NCBI GenBank assembly: GCA_937974195.1
Contig: CALJIC010000056.1
Location: forward strand, 1 to 18,855
Source of the DNA: an uncultured Roseiflexaceae bacterium
GTDB lineage: Bacteria; Chloroflexota; Chloroflexia; Chloroflexales; Roseiflexaceae
Reading direction: 5' to 3'
DNA: 18,855 bases
A program made the translations under genes and the position numbers. Positions 1 to 10,624 of this stretch are shown piece by piece. Position 1 is the first letter of the stretch. Every line of letters begins with the position of its first letter. The notes below the pieces were generated by a model. The model saw only the letters and a list, made by a program, of their open reading frames with translations, ran no database searches and was not told the origin of the DNA.

Positions 1-55
1 CCCCGCCGGAAGGGGCTGTGCAGCCCCTTCCGAACCATCCCCGCAAGCGGCGCCA
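1..55. repeat. Hairpin module of a dispersed intergenic repeat
   Basis: A perfect inverted repeat has 12-nt arms at 7-18 and 21-32 around a 2-nt centre. It is followed by a CCGAACC-TCCC-like tail and an AGCGG segment. The same layout (GG-rich hairpin, then CCGAACCTCCC, then AAGCGG) recurs at 12933-12975, so I read this as the end of a repeat copy that begins outside the window. No T-run follows on either strand, so it is not an obvious intrinsic terminator. Confidence 0.5.
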
Positions 56-262
56 TCTCCCATCGCTCGCCCGTTGTCATGCCCACGTACACCAATACCT
101 GTGCTCCAAGCGCTGACTGATGCGCTGTCGTGCAGCAGCCAGTGTGGCTGAGACGAGCGGCTGGTGTGCTGAGGCATGGCAACGTGCTGACCAGCGGCGT
201 ACGCGTTCCCTTGCGGGTGCAGGGCGGAGCGCCCGCACAAGCGCCTGATGTGAGAGACGCCC

Positions 263-2098
263 TCACTGCGCCTGCAGCGCGACGATCACGAAGCCGTCCA
301 CCTCATCCACGACGCGCAGCCCCGGGGAGCGCTCGATCTGCGCGGCCACCTCGTCCCACAGCGGGAGGTTCGCGCCGGTGTAGTAGCGGCGCTCGAGCAC
401 GGCGTACGTATACCCCTGCTGCCGCAGATACCACACCGCGTGCTCGTCCGGGAACGCGCGCGCCAGCTTCGCGAAGTCGCGGAAGGCGCGCGGCACGTGG
501 TACGGGTGGTTGAAGGCCGGCATGTGCTTGGCGTGGTAGAGCGAGCCGAACATATTGCGGTAGTTGGTCACGTCGTTGGCGGGCGGCAGCATGGCCACGG
601 CAAAGTCGCCCGGCTGCTCGGCGAGCCAGCGGTCGATCGGGCGCGGCGCGAGCTCGAGCGCGCCGGGCGTGCCGGGGGCGAAGTCCAGGCAGATCAGCGC
701 GGCCAGCGCGATGGGCACCCAGCGTCGTGGGCGCTGCGGCTCGCTGCCGGCCGCCGGCCGCTGCATCAGGCGCGCCGTCCCCAGGCCGGCCAGCAGGCAG
801 ACGAACAGGATCGTGACGCTCCCGAAGCGGCTCCAGACGCGCATGATGTTCATCAGCGGCAGCTTCGCCAGGTAGTAGGCCGGCAGCCAGATCGGGTCGT
901 TCACGCGCACCGGCTCGCCCCCCAGGTGCAGGTCGGAGCCGAGCGCCAGCACCGCGGCGACGAGCGCGGTCCCGAGCCAGACCAGGCTGCGGCGCCGGTT
1001 GGGGTGCGCCCGCCAGCCGAGGGCCGCCAGCGCCAGCAGGCCGGTGACCGCGCCGATGTAGAGCGTCTTCTCGCCCCAGCGCGGGTCGGCGTCGAGCGCG
1101 CGCGCGAGCCCGCCCCACAGCGGGTGCAGCTGCGAGGGCAGGAAGAAGTGGTACGGTGCGGCCGACCAGATGCGCGTGCGGGCGATGTGGTACGGCTCGT
1201 AGCCGCCGCTGCCGAGGTTCGTGAGGTACGGCAGCATCCCGAGCAGCGCGCCGAGCAACGTGGCGCCGACGAGCGACGCCAGCGACGCGGGGCGCCGGAG
1301 GGACAGGCCGGGCGCTCCCTCGACGCCCTCCGCTGATCCTCGACCGCTGCGCCCGGCCGCGAGCAGCGTGAGCAGCGCGTAGGCCGCGCCGGTCACCAGG
1401 CTGATCACCAGGTAGTACTGCGACATGCAGCCGACTAGGAAGGTCGCGCCGCTGAGCGCCCAGAGGTGGCGGCGCCCCGGCCGCGGCGCGGTCAGGGCGG
1501 CGTCGAGCGCCCAGAAGAACAGCGGCAGCATCTGCGTTGAGGTGATCTGCGGGTGCGCCGCGCTGTGGATGAGCCGGTACGGCGCGAGCGTGAAGGCCAG
1601 CCCGGCGATGAGTCCGGCGGCGCGGCTGCCGGTGAGCCGCCGCAGCCAGAGGTAGGTGAAGTAGCCGCTGAGCAGGTGGCTCAGGAAGATCAGCAGGTTG
1701 TAGCCGGCGTTCGGCCCCAGCGCCAGCGTCACGGGCGCGACGGCCACCATGCTCAGGAAGGGCGCGTCGGTGGCCGGGAGCGCCAGGTTGTCCGGGTAGT
1801 TCAGGCGCGGGTCGCTGAACGGGCTCAGGCCTAGCAGGAGCGCCTGGGCCACCCAGCCGGTCATGTAGACGTACTGGATGTTGTCGCCGGGCGGGCCGAG
1901 CACCAGGGCGCGCGGCCGGGCCAGCACCGGCGCCATCATCGCGGCGGCGGCCAGCGCGAACACCAGCAGCGCCAGGATGTCCCGCCGCAGCACGCCCGGG
2001 ACAGCCAGCGCCAGCCGGGCCAGGCCCTCCCGGACGACGGACGGCTCGCGGGTGGACCCGGCCGCGCGCACCGCCTCGTTCGTCGGCTGGGTGGACAT
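263..2098 (-). CDS. Multi-pass membrane protein, GT-C glycosyltransferase-like
   Basis: This is an integral membrane protein of about 611 residues with roughly 11 hydrophobic segments. A short polar N-terminus comes first, followed by the first membrane helix (LLVFALAAAAMMAPVLA) and an external-type loop with GDNIQY and an acidic residue. More helices fill the middle, and a soluble tail of about 130 residues follows the last helix. This architecture resembles GT-C fold, lipid-linked-sugar glycosyltransferases and YfhO-like proteins, but I see no motif that fixes donor or acceptor. The start is set at 2098 because AGGA lies 6 nt upstream of that ATG; the ATG at 2104 directly abuts the AGGA. 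It follows argJ by about 100 nt on the same strand, so it may be read through from the arginine operon, but it has no evident link to arginine synthesis. Confidence is high for a real gene and low for the reaction. Confidence 0.8.
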   Translation of the reverse strand: MSTQPTNEAVRAAGSTREPSVVREGLARLALAVPGVLRRDILALLVFALAAAAMMAPVLARPRALVLGPPGDNIQYVYMTGWVAQALLLGLSPFSDPRLNYPDNLALPATDAPFLSMVAVAPVTLALGPNAGYNLLIFLSHLLSGYFTYLWLRRLTGSRAAGLIAGLAFTLAPYRLIHSAAHPQITSTQMLPLFFWALDAALTAPRPGRRHLWALSGATFLVGCMSQYYLVISLVTGAAYALLTLLAAGRSGRGSAEGVEGAPGLSLRRPASLASLVGATLLGALLGMLPYLTNLGSGGYEPYHIARTRIWSAAPYHFFLPSQLHPLWGGLARALDADPRWGEKTLYIGAVTGLLALAALGWRAHPNRRRSLVWLGTALVAAVLALGSDLHLGGEPVRVNDPIWLPAYYLAKLPLMNIMRVWSRFGSVTILFVCLLAGLGTARLMQRPAAGSEPQRPRRWVPIALAALICLDFAPGTPGALELAPRPIDRWLAEQPGDFAVAMLPPANDVTNYRNMFGSLYHAKHMPAFNHPYHVPRAFRDFAKLARAFPDEHAVWYLRQQGYTYAVLERRYYTGANLPLWDEVAAQIERSPGLRVVDEVDGFVIVALQAQ

Positions 2099-2201
2099 GG
2101 GCATTCCTATGACGGCATCGCGGTGCCCGGCGGTCCTTCGGGCCGCAGCCGGCGCCGCTGCGGCCCGCGTCGCTCTCGCGCACCAGCTCGGGCGGGAAGA
2201 G

Positions 2202-3488
2202 TCAGGTCGTGTAGTGGGCGTTGATCTCGACGTACTCGGCGCTTAGGTCGCAGGTCCACACGGTCGCTGCGCCATCGCCCAGCCCGAGGTCCAGGTGGAT
2301 GATGGCCGGGTCGCCGCGCAGCGCCGCGGAGGCCTTGGCCGGGTCGGCGCCGGTCGACAGCCCGCCGCTCACCACCTGCACCGCCGGCGAGTCGTTGTCG
2401 CCGTAGCGGTCCGCCGGGCCGAAGGTGAGCGCGAGCCGCGATGGGTCGATCGGCGCGCCGCTGTAGCCGGCGGCGCAGACGATTCGCCCCCAGTTCGGGT
2501 CGCCGCCGTGGATCGCGGTCTTCACCAGGGGCGACTTCGCGATGCTGTTGGCCACCAGATGGGCCTCCGCCTCGTCGTGCGCGCCGGTCACGCGGATCTC
2601 CACCAGCCGCGTGGCGCCCTCGCCGTCGCGCGCCACCTGCTTGGCCAGGTCGACGCACACCTCGGTGAGCGCCTGGAGGAAGGCGCCGTAGTCCACGGAG
2701 GGCGTTCCAGCCTCCGTGCCCTCCGTGCCCTCCGTGGATCGCACAGCCACCCCGGAGGCGCCCGAGGCGAGCAGGAGCACCGTGTCGTTGGTGCTGGTGT
2801 CGCCGTCCACGCTGATGCGGTTGAAGCTCTTGTCGACCGCCGCGCGCAGCGCCCGCCCGAGCAGGTCCGCGGGCGCCACAGCGTCGGTGGTGATCACCGC
2901 GAGCATGGTCGCCATGTTCGGGTGGATCATGCCAGCGCCTTTGCAGAGCCCGGCGATCGTCAGCGGCGTCCCGCCGACGTCGAGGGTGCGGGAGGCGACC
3001 TTGGGGCGGGTGTCGGTGGTCATGATCGCGCGGGCGGCGTGGGCGGCGCCCTTGACCGCGGCCGGGCCGGTGAGCGCGGCGATCCCGGCGCTGATCTTCT
3101 CCATGTCCAGCGGCCGGCCGATGACGCCCGTGGAGAGCACGAGCACCTCGTCGGGCTGGCAGCGCAGGCCGTAGGCGGTCAGCTCGGCCATCCGCCGGCA
3201 GTCCGCGTCGCCCTGCGCGCCGGTGCAGGCGTTGGCGTTGCCGGCGTTGATCACCACGGCGCGGATGCTGCTGGCGTTGGCGGCCAGGACCGCCTGGTCG
3301 TAGAGCACCGGGGCCGCCTTGACGCGGTTCGTCGTGAACACCCCGGCGGCGGTGCACGGCCCCTCCGCGGCCACGAGGGCCATGTCCAGCTCGCTGGCGC
3401 CCATGACGCTGCTGGTCTTGAGGCCGCAGGCCGCCGCCGTGGCCCTGAATCCTTTCGCGAGCGAGAAGCTCTCTAACGGCTCACTCAT
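2202..3488 (-). CDS. argJ: Ornithine acetyltransferase / glutamate N-acetyltransferase ArgJ
   Basis: ArgJ transfers the acetyl group from N-acetylornithine to glutamate, releasing ornithine and recycling the acetyl group. Bifunctional forms also use acetyl-CoA. The 428-residue protein matches the family length. It carries NAGNANACTG (81-90), the GAGMIHPNMATML segment with the self-cleavage and nucleophile threonine at Thr194, and the DTSTND and DLAKQVARDGEGAT blocks. Known family members split just before this Thr into alpha and beta chains. The start at 3488 is preferred because AGGAG lies 6 nt upstream; an in-frame ATG at 3509 lacks such a site. An unusual GTE-repeat insert sits at about 252-262, in a loop that varies in the family. 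The gene follows argG by about 64 nt. Whether it is mono- or bifunctional cannot be told from sequence. Confidence 0.96.
   Translation of the reverse strand: MSEPLESFSLAKGFRATAAACGLKTSSVMGASELDMALVAAEGPCTAAGVFTTNRVKAAPVLYDQAVLAANASSIRAVVINAGNANACTGAQGDADCRRMAELTAYGLRCQPDEVLVLSTGVIGRPLDMEKISAGIAALTGPAAVKGAAHAARAIMTTDTRPKVASRTLDVGGTPLTIAGLCKGAGMIHPNMATMLAVITTDAVAPADLLGRALRAAVDKSFNRISVDGDTSTNDTVLLLASGASGVAVRSTEGTEGTEAGTPSVDYGAFLQALTEVCVDLAKQVARDGEGATRLVEIRVTGAHDEAEAHLVANSIAKSPLVKTAIHGGDPNWGRIVCAAGYSGAPIDPSRLALTFGPADRYGDNDSPAVQVVSGGLSTGADPAKASAALRGDPAIIHLDLGLGDGAATVWTCDLSAEYVEINAHYTT
2711..2736. repeat. Short 9-nt tandem repeat inside argJ
   Basis: CCTCCGTGC-type 9-mers are repeated about three times in tandem and end in CCTCCGTGGATCG. 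On the coding strand they give the in-frame peptide STEGTEGTEAGT in ArgJ, close to residue 256. The unit length is a multiple of three, so the frame is kept. The motif looks like simple intergenic repeats of the form CCTCCGTGTCCTCCGTGG known from several bacterial genomes; that comparison is from memory. Confidence 0.6.
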
Positions 3489-3552
3489 CTGGTTCTCCTG
3501 ATGCGTCATGCGCGAGGCGGCCGACGCGCTGCGCCTGACGTGCGGCGCGCCC

Positions 3553-4761
3553 TCACTTCCCCTTCACCAGCGCCCCGACCTTGACCGGCAGCCCGAAGAG
3601 CTTGATGAACCCCTCGGCGTCCTTCTGGTCGTAGCTCTCGCTCATGGTGAAGCTGGCGATGTCCGGGTTGTAGAGGCTCCGCGCCGCGCGCCGGCCCACG
3701 AGCGTCGCGCTGCCCTTGTAGAGCTTGATGCGCGCCTCGCCGGTGACGTTCTGCTGGGTGACCTGCACGAACGCGTCGAGCGCCTCGCGCAGCGGAGTGT
3801 ACCACTGGCCGTTGTAGACCAGCTCGGCGTAGCGGTGCGCCACCACATCCTTGTAGTGCAGGGTGTCGCGGTCGAGCGTGATCTGCTCGAGGCCCTGGTG
3901 GGCGACGCGCAGGATCGTGCCGCCGGGGGTCTCGTAGACGCCGTGGCTCTTCATGCCCACCAGCCGGTTCTCCACCAGGTCGGTGCGGCCCACGCCGTGG
4001 CGCGCGCCGAGCTCGTTGAGCCTGGTGAGCAGCTCCACCGGGCCGAGCGGCTCGCCGTCCACGCTCACCGGCACGCCGCGCTCGAAGCCGACGACCACGT
4101 ACTCGGGCGTGTCGGGCGCCTGCTCCGGCGCGGTCGTCAGGGTGTACATCGGCTCCTCGGGCTCGTTCCACGGGTCCTCGAGGATGCCGCCCTCGTGCGA
4201 CATATGCCAGATGTTGCGGTCGCGGCTGTAGATCGACTTCAGCGTGGCGGTGACCGGCACGTTGTGCTCGGCGGCGTAGTCGAGGGCGTCCTCGCGGCTG
4301 CGGATGTCCCACTCGCGCCAGGGGGCGATCACCTTGAGGTGCGGCGCGAAGGCCATGTAGGTGAGCTCGAAGCGCACCTGGTCGTTCCCCTTGCCGGTGC
4401 AGCCGTGCGCCACCGCCTCGGCGCCCTCCTGGATCGCGATCTCCGCCTGCCGGCGGGCGATCAGCGGGCGGGCCACCGAGGTGCCGAGCAGGTAGGTGCG
4501 CTCGTAGACCGCGCCCGACTGCAGCAGCGGGAACAGGAAGTCGCGCACGAACTCCTCGCGCAGGTCCTCGACGTAGCACTTCGACGCGCCGCTGGCGAGC
4601 GCCTTCTCCTCCAGGCCGCTGAGCTCTTCCTCCTGGCCGATGTTGCAGCAGTAGCAGATGATCTCGGGGTTGCCGTAGTTCTGCTTGAGCCAGGGGACGA
4701 TGATGCTGGTGTCGAGGCCGCCGGAGTAGGCCAGGACCACTTTGTTGACGCTGCGTTTCAT
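3553..4761 (-). CDS. argG: Argininosuccinate synthase ArgG
   Basis: ArgG joins citrulline and aspartate with ATP to make argininosuccinate, the penultimate step to arginine, in the cytoplasm. The 402-residue length is typical of the short bacterial class. The N-terminal N-type ATP pyrophosphatase loop AYSGGLDTS (10-18) is intact, and GCTGKGNDQVRFE and the later YSRDRNIWH segment match the substrate-binding core. The start is supported by AGGAG seven nucleotides upstream of the ATG. It begins 35 nt after the carB stop and is followed by argJ, consistent with one polycistronic unit. No frameshift or missing catalytic segment was seen. Confidence 0.97.
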   Translation of the reverse strand: MKRSVNKVVLAYSGGLDTSIIVPWLKQNYGNPEIICYCCNIGQEEELSGLEEKALASGASKCYVEDLREEFVRDFLFPLLQSGAVYERTYLLGTSVARPLIARRQAEIAIQEGAEAVAHGCTGKGNDQVRFELTYMAFAPHLKVIAPWREWDIRSREDALDYAAEHNVPVTATLKSIYSRDRNIWHMSHEGGILEDPWNEPEEPMYTLTTAPEQAPDTPEYVVVGFERGVPVSVDGEPLGPVELLTRLNELGARHGVGRTDLVENRLVGMKSHGVYETPGGTILRVAHQGLEQITLDRDTLHYKDVVAHRYAELVYNGQWYTPLREALDAFVQVTQQNVTGEARIKLYKGSATLVGRRAARSLYNPDIASFTMSESYDQKDAEGFIKLFGLPVKVGALVKGK

Positions 4762-4796
4762 CGGAAATCTCCTCGAAGATGTGTGTTTTGGCAGAG

Positions 4797-8015
<3,219 letters not shown>

Positions 8016-8033
8016 TAGCTTTGGTTTCCTCAG

Positions 8034-8270
8034 TTACACGGCTTGCGCGGTGGCCTGGCCCCCGCACCCCCTCGCGGGGTTGGTCCTCTTTTTTCGCCGC
8101 TCTGCGGCGCGGTGGGGTTTGGGGAGGCGAAGCCTCCCCCGCATATCTTTTCTTCTGTCGCTCTGCGGCGACATTGTCGCCGCAGAGCGACAGAAGAACG
8201 TAACTGGAAGGGGCCACGGAAGGCCAGCGGCCCGCCTCACTTCTCCGGAAGGAGGCCTCCCACCGGGCTG
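8034..8270. repeat. Hairpin-rich modular intergenic repeat, copy A
   Basis: This fills most of the 285-nt gap between the HisKA-like gene and carB. In order it has a CCCC-TCG-CGGGG hairpin (about 8069-8080), CGCCG-CTCTG-CGGCG, GGGGAGGC-GAA-GCCTCCCC (about 8121-8139), and a perfect 24-bp inverted repeat with a 1-nt centre (arms 8150-8173 and 8175-8198). A GGAAGGGGCC-type tail follows. The GCGGTGGCC, GGGGTTTGGGGAGGYGAAGCCTCCC and CTTCT-CGCTCTG-GGCGA blocks recur at 12832-12920. No open reading frame in it looks real. Confidence 0.75.
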
Positions 8271-8300
8271 GCGCCGGTGGAGCTGCCTCTCCGGCCGTCT

Positions 8301-8780
8301 CTACTGGCGCACTCGGGCATCGGTCAGGGCGTCCAGCACGTCCTTCAGCTCATTCATCGCCCTGACGAGCTCCTGGACCTTGGCCGCGAAGTCGGCGGGC
8401 AGATCCGGAGCCTGGCTCAGATCCGTCTGCGCGAGCATCCCGGCCACGCCGCGCACGGTCCCGAGCGGCGTGAGCAGGTCGTGGCGAAAGGCGTGGATGT
8501 CCTCCTCCCGGGCGCCGCCCACCGCGCGCGAGCGCTCGCGGAGCGCCGGCAGCTGCTTCGCCACCTCGCCCAGCTTCGCGGCCGAGATGGCGAGGATCTC
8601 GACCAGCTCGCCGAAGCGCCCGCCGAACAGCGCGGCGCCCCTGCTCGGGTCGAGGGCGCCGAGGTCGGCCGCGAGCGCCGTCGCGGTCTCCAGCGGCTCG
8701 CGCAGCATCTGCTCCAGCAGCGCGATGCGCTCGTCCGGGCTGCCGGTGAAGCGCGCTCTCAGCTCGTCGTACCTGGACAT
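8301..8780 (-). CDS. Stand-alone HisKA (DHp)-like protein
   Basis: A 159-residue, soluble, mostly helical protein. The C-terminal half holds an H-box-like segment, FRHDLLTPLGTVRGVAGML, with the candidate phospho-accepting histidine at His100. A second helix (about 130-155) follows, matching the two-helix dimerization and histidine-phosphotransfer fold of sensor kinases. No catalytic ATPase domain (N, G1 or G2 boxes), sensor domain or membrane segment is present. It could be a phosphorelay intermediate, a partner of a separate kinase, or a dimerization module without phosphotransfer. AAGGA lies about 9 nt upstream of the ATG. It starts 63 nt after the carA stop and is followed by the repeat before carB, so it lies inside the arginine operon. 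I do not assign a partner. Confidence 0.8.
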   Translation of the reverse strand: MSRYDELRARFTGSPDERIALLEQMLREPLETATALAADLGALDPSRGAALFGGRFGELVEILAISAAKLGEVAKQLPALRERSRAVGGAREEDIHAFRHDLLTPLGTVRGVAGMLAQTDLSQAPDLPADFAAKVQELVRAMNELKDVLDALTDARVRQ

Positions 8781-8843
8781 CGCTGCCCGTCCTTTCGCAG
8801 CCGGCGCGGCGCGCCTCCCGTGCCACGTGGTGGAGCCCGCGGC

Positions 8844-9989
8844 TCACGCCTTCCGCATCAGCTCCACGAACTGCCCGAACAGATAGCGCGCGTCGTGCGG
8901 GCCGGGCGCCGCCTCCGGGTGGTACTGCACGCTGAAGGCCAGCCGGTCGGGGGCGCGCAGCCCCTCGCAGCAGTTGTCGTTCAGGTTCACGTGCGTGACC
9001 TCCACGTCCGGCGGCAGCGAGTCGGCCGCCACCGCGAACCCGTGGTTGTGGCTGGATATCTCCACCCGCCCGGTGTCGCTGAAGCGCACCGGCTGGTTGC
9101 CGCCGCGGTGGCCGAAGTGCAGCTTGTAGGTGGTGCCGCCGAGCGCCAGGCCCAGGATCTGGTGGCCGAGGCAGATGCCGAAGATCGGCACCTTCCCCAG
9201 CAGGCCGCGCACCGCGTCGATGCCGTAGGTCACCGCCGCCGGGTCGCCGGGGCCGTTGGAGAGGAACACGCCGTCCGGCTTGAGCGCCAGCGCCTCCTCG
9301 GCCGTCGTCGTGGCCGGCACGACGGTGACGTGGCAGCCGTGCTGGACGAGCAGGCGCAGGATGTTGCGCTTGATGCCGAAGTCGTAGGCGACGACGTGCA
9401 GCGAGCGGTCGGCGCCCTGCTCAGCGGCGGCAGCCTGGTCGCGCGGACCGAGCGCCAGGTCCTTGGGCCCCTCGACCCAGTGGTACGGCTCGGCGCAGGT
9501 GACGTAGCGCACCAGGTCGAGCCCGGTCATGGACGGGGCGCTGCGCGCGGCGGCGATCAGCCGCTCCGGCTCGGGGTTCTGCGAGGAGATCACGGCGCGC
9601 ATCGCGCCGCGCTCGCGGATGTGGCGCACCAGGGCGCGGGTGTCGACGCCGGTCATGCTGACCACGCCGTGCTCGGCCAGGTACTCGTGGAGCGACTTCG
9701 TCGCGCGCCAGTTCGAGACGCGCGGGCTTGCGGCGCGCACAACAAAACCGGAGAGCCAGGGGTGCTGGCTCTCCTCGTCCTCGAAGTTCACGCCGGTATT
9801 GCCGATGTGGGGCGCGGTCATCACCACGATCTGGCCGTAGTAGGAGGGGTCGGTCAGCACCTCCTGGTAGCCGGTCATGGATGTATTGAACACCACCTCG
9901 CCGGCGCGCTCGCCGATCGCGCCGAGCGCGTAGCCCGGCCAGGTCGTGCCATCTTCCAGCGCCAGCAGCGCCGGTGTTCGTGGTTCCAT
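8844..9989 (-). CDS. carA: Carbamoyl-phosphate synthase small subunit CarA
   Basis: CarA is the glutamine amidotransferase subunit that releases ammonia for CarB. The 381-residue protein has the N-terminal CPSase small-chain domain (ALEDGTTWPG, FNTSMTGYQE, MTAPHIGNTG) and a class I glutaminase domain. The nucleophile is Cys273 in FGICLGHQ, and the His357/Glu359 pair is in YHPEAAPGP. The ATG at 9989 is chosen because GGAG lies 7 nt upstream; in-frame starts at 10019 and 10064 add residues unlike the family. It follows the GNAT gene by 76 nt, with carB two features downstream. A TATAAT string on the same strand at 10023-10018 could allow an internal promoter, but there is no matching -35. Confidence 0.97.
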   Translation of the reverse strand: MEPRTPALLALEDGTTWPGYALGAIGERAGEVVFNTSMTGYQEVLTDPSYYGQIVVMTAPHIGNTGVNFEDEESQHPWLSGFVVRAASPRVSNWRATKSLHEYLAEHGVVSMTGVDTRALVRHIRERGAMRAVISSQNPEPERLIAAARSAPSMTGLDLVRYVTCAEPYHWVEGPKDLALGPRDQAAAAEQGADRSLHVVAYDFGIKRNILRLLVQHGCHVTVVPATTTAEEALALKPDGVFLSNGPGDPAAVTYGIDAVRGLLGKVPIFGICLGHQILGLALGGTTYKLHFGHRGGNQPVRFSDTGRVEISSHNHGFAVAADSLPPDVEVTHVNLNDNCCEGLRAPDRLAFSVQYHPEAAPGPHDARYLFGQFVELMRKA

Positions 9990-10065
9990 CTCTTCTCTCC
10001 GAGCCGAAGATAGCGTCATTATACCTGTAACTTCCGCGGGGCCCGCGGTCGCGCCGCACGCCACC

Positions 10066-10569
10066 TCACAGCTCCATCACCACCGCCGTCTCGTCGCAGC
10101 GGTGCTGCAGCGGGCAGAGCACGCAGTCGCGCCAGACCTTCTCGGGGAAGCGCTCCTTGCCGGTGACGACGAAGCCGAGCCGCTGGAAGAACGGGACCGC
10201 GCGCGTGAGGGCGAACACGGTGGGGTAGCCGCGCCTGCGTGCCGCCTCCACCAGCCCGCGCACGATCGCGGCGCCGATGCCGTGGCTGCGGAAGGCCGGC
10301 AGCACCGCCAGCGAGCGCACCTCGGCCAGCACCGGCGTCATCTCGAGCAGCGAGCCGATCCCGACCACCGCGCCGTCCACCTCCGCCACCAGCCAGCTCG
10401 GCAGGCTGGCGCGGACGTTCTCGGCGCTGCGCGGCAGCAGGTGGCCCTGGCGCGCGTGCTCGGCGACGATCGCGACGATATGTGGCACGTCGGCTTCGGT
10501 CGCCGGGCGGACGACGATCGGGGCGCTGCGCCGCGGCGCGACCGAGACGTGCTCCGGGGAGATTACCAT
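10066..10569 (-). CDS. argA: Short GNAT-type N-acetylglutamate synthase (ArgA-like)
   Basis: A single-domain GNAT acetyltransferase of 167 residues. The acetyl-CoA loop is RSHGIG (about 94-99), preceded by the VRSLAVLPAF strand. The C-terminal tail has FPEKVWRDC followed by a CxxC-xxxHRC cluster (Cys149, Cys152, His156, Cys158), which could bind a metal. That tail recalls short, kinase-domain-free N-acetylglutamate synthases, and the position between argB and carA fits glutamate acetylation as the first step. Without tests it could be another amino-acid acetyltransferase. The start is uncertain by two codons: ATG at 10569 is conventional, but TTG at 10575 has better spacing (about 8 nt) from AGGA. 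It lies 55 nt after argB, across a spacer with a fragment of the local repeat. Confidence 0.85.
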   Translation of the reverse strand: MVISPEHVSVAPRRSAPIVVRPATEADVPHIVAIVAEHARQGHLLPRSAENVRASLPSWLVAEVDGAVVGIGSLLEMTPVLAEVRSLAVLPAFRSHGIGAAIVRGLVEAARRRGYPTVFALTRAVPFFQRLGFVVTGKERFPEKVWRDCVLCPLQHRCDETAVVMEL

Positions 10570-10624
10570 CGCCAATTCTTGCTTCCTTCTTTCCCGCTGC
10601 TCTGCGGCGGTAGAACTAAGGACA

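Noticed and set aside
7..32. Intrinsic terminator at the start of the window
   Set aside because: The palindrome lacks a T-run on both strands and matches a repeat module.
56..262. Gene or regulatory site in the first spacer
   Set aside because: Nothing convincing was seen; a 127-codon frame from 130 overlaps the end of the membrane-protein gene and is low-complexity.
10018..10023. TATAAT before carA as an internal promoter
   Set aside because: The -10 string is good but no -35 lies at 16-18 nt; chance match cannot be excluded.
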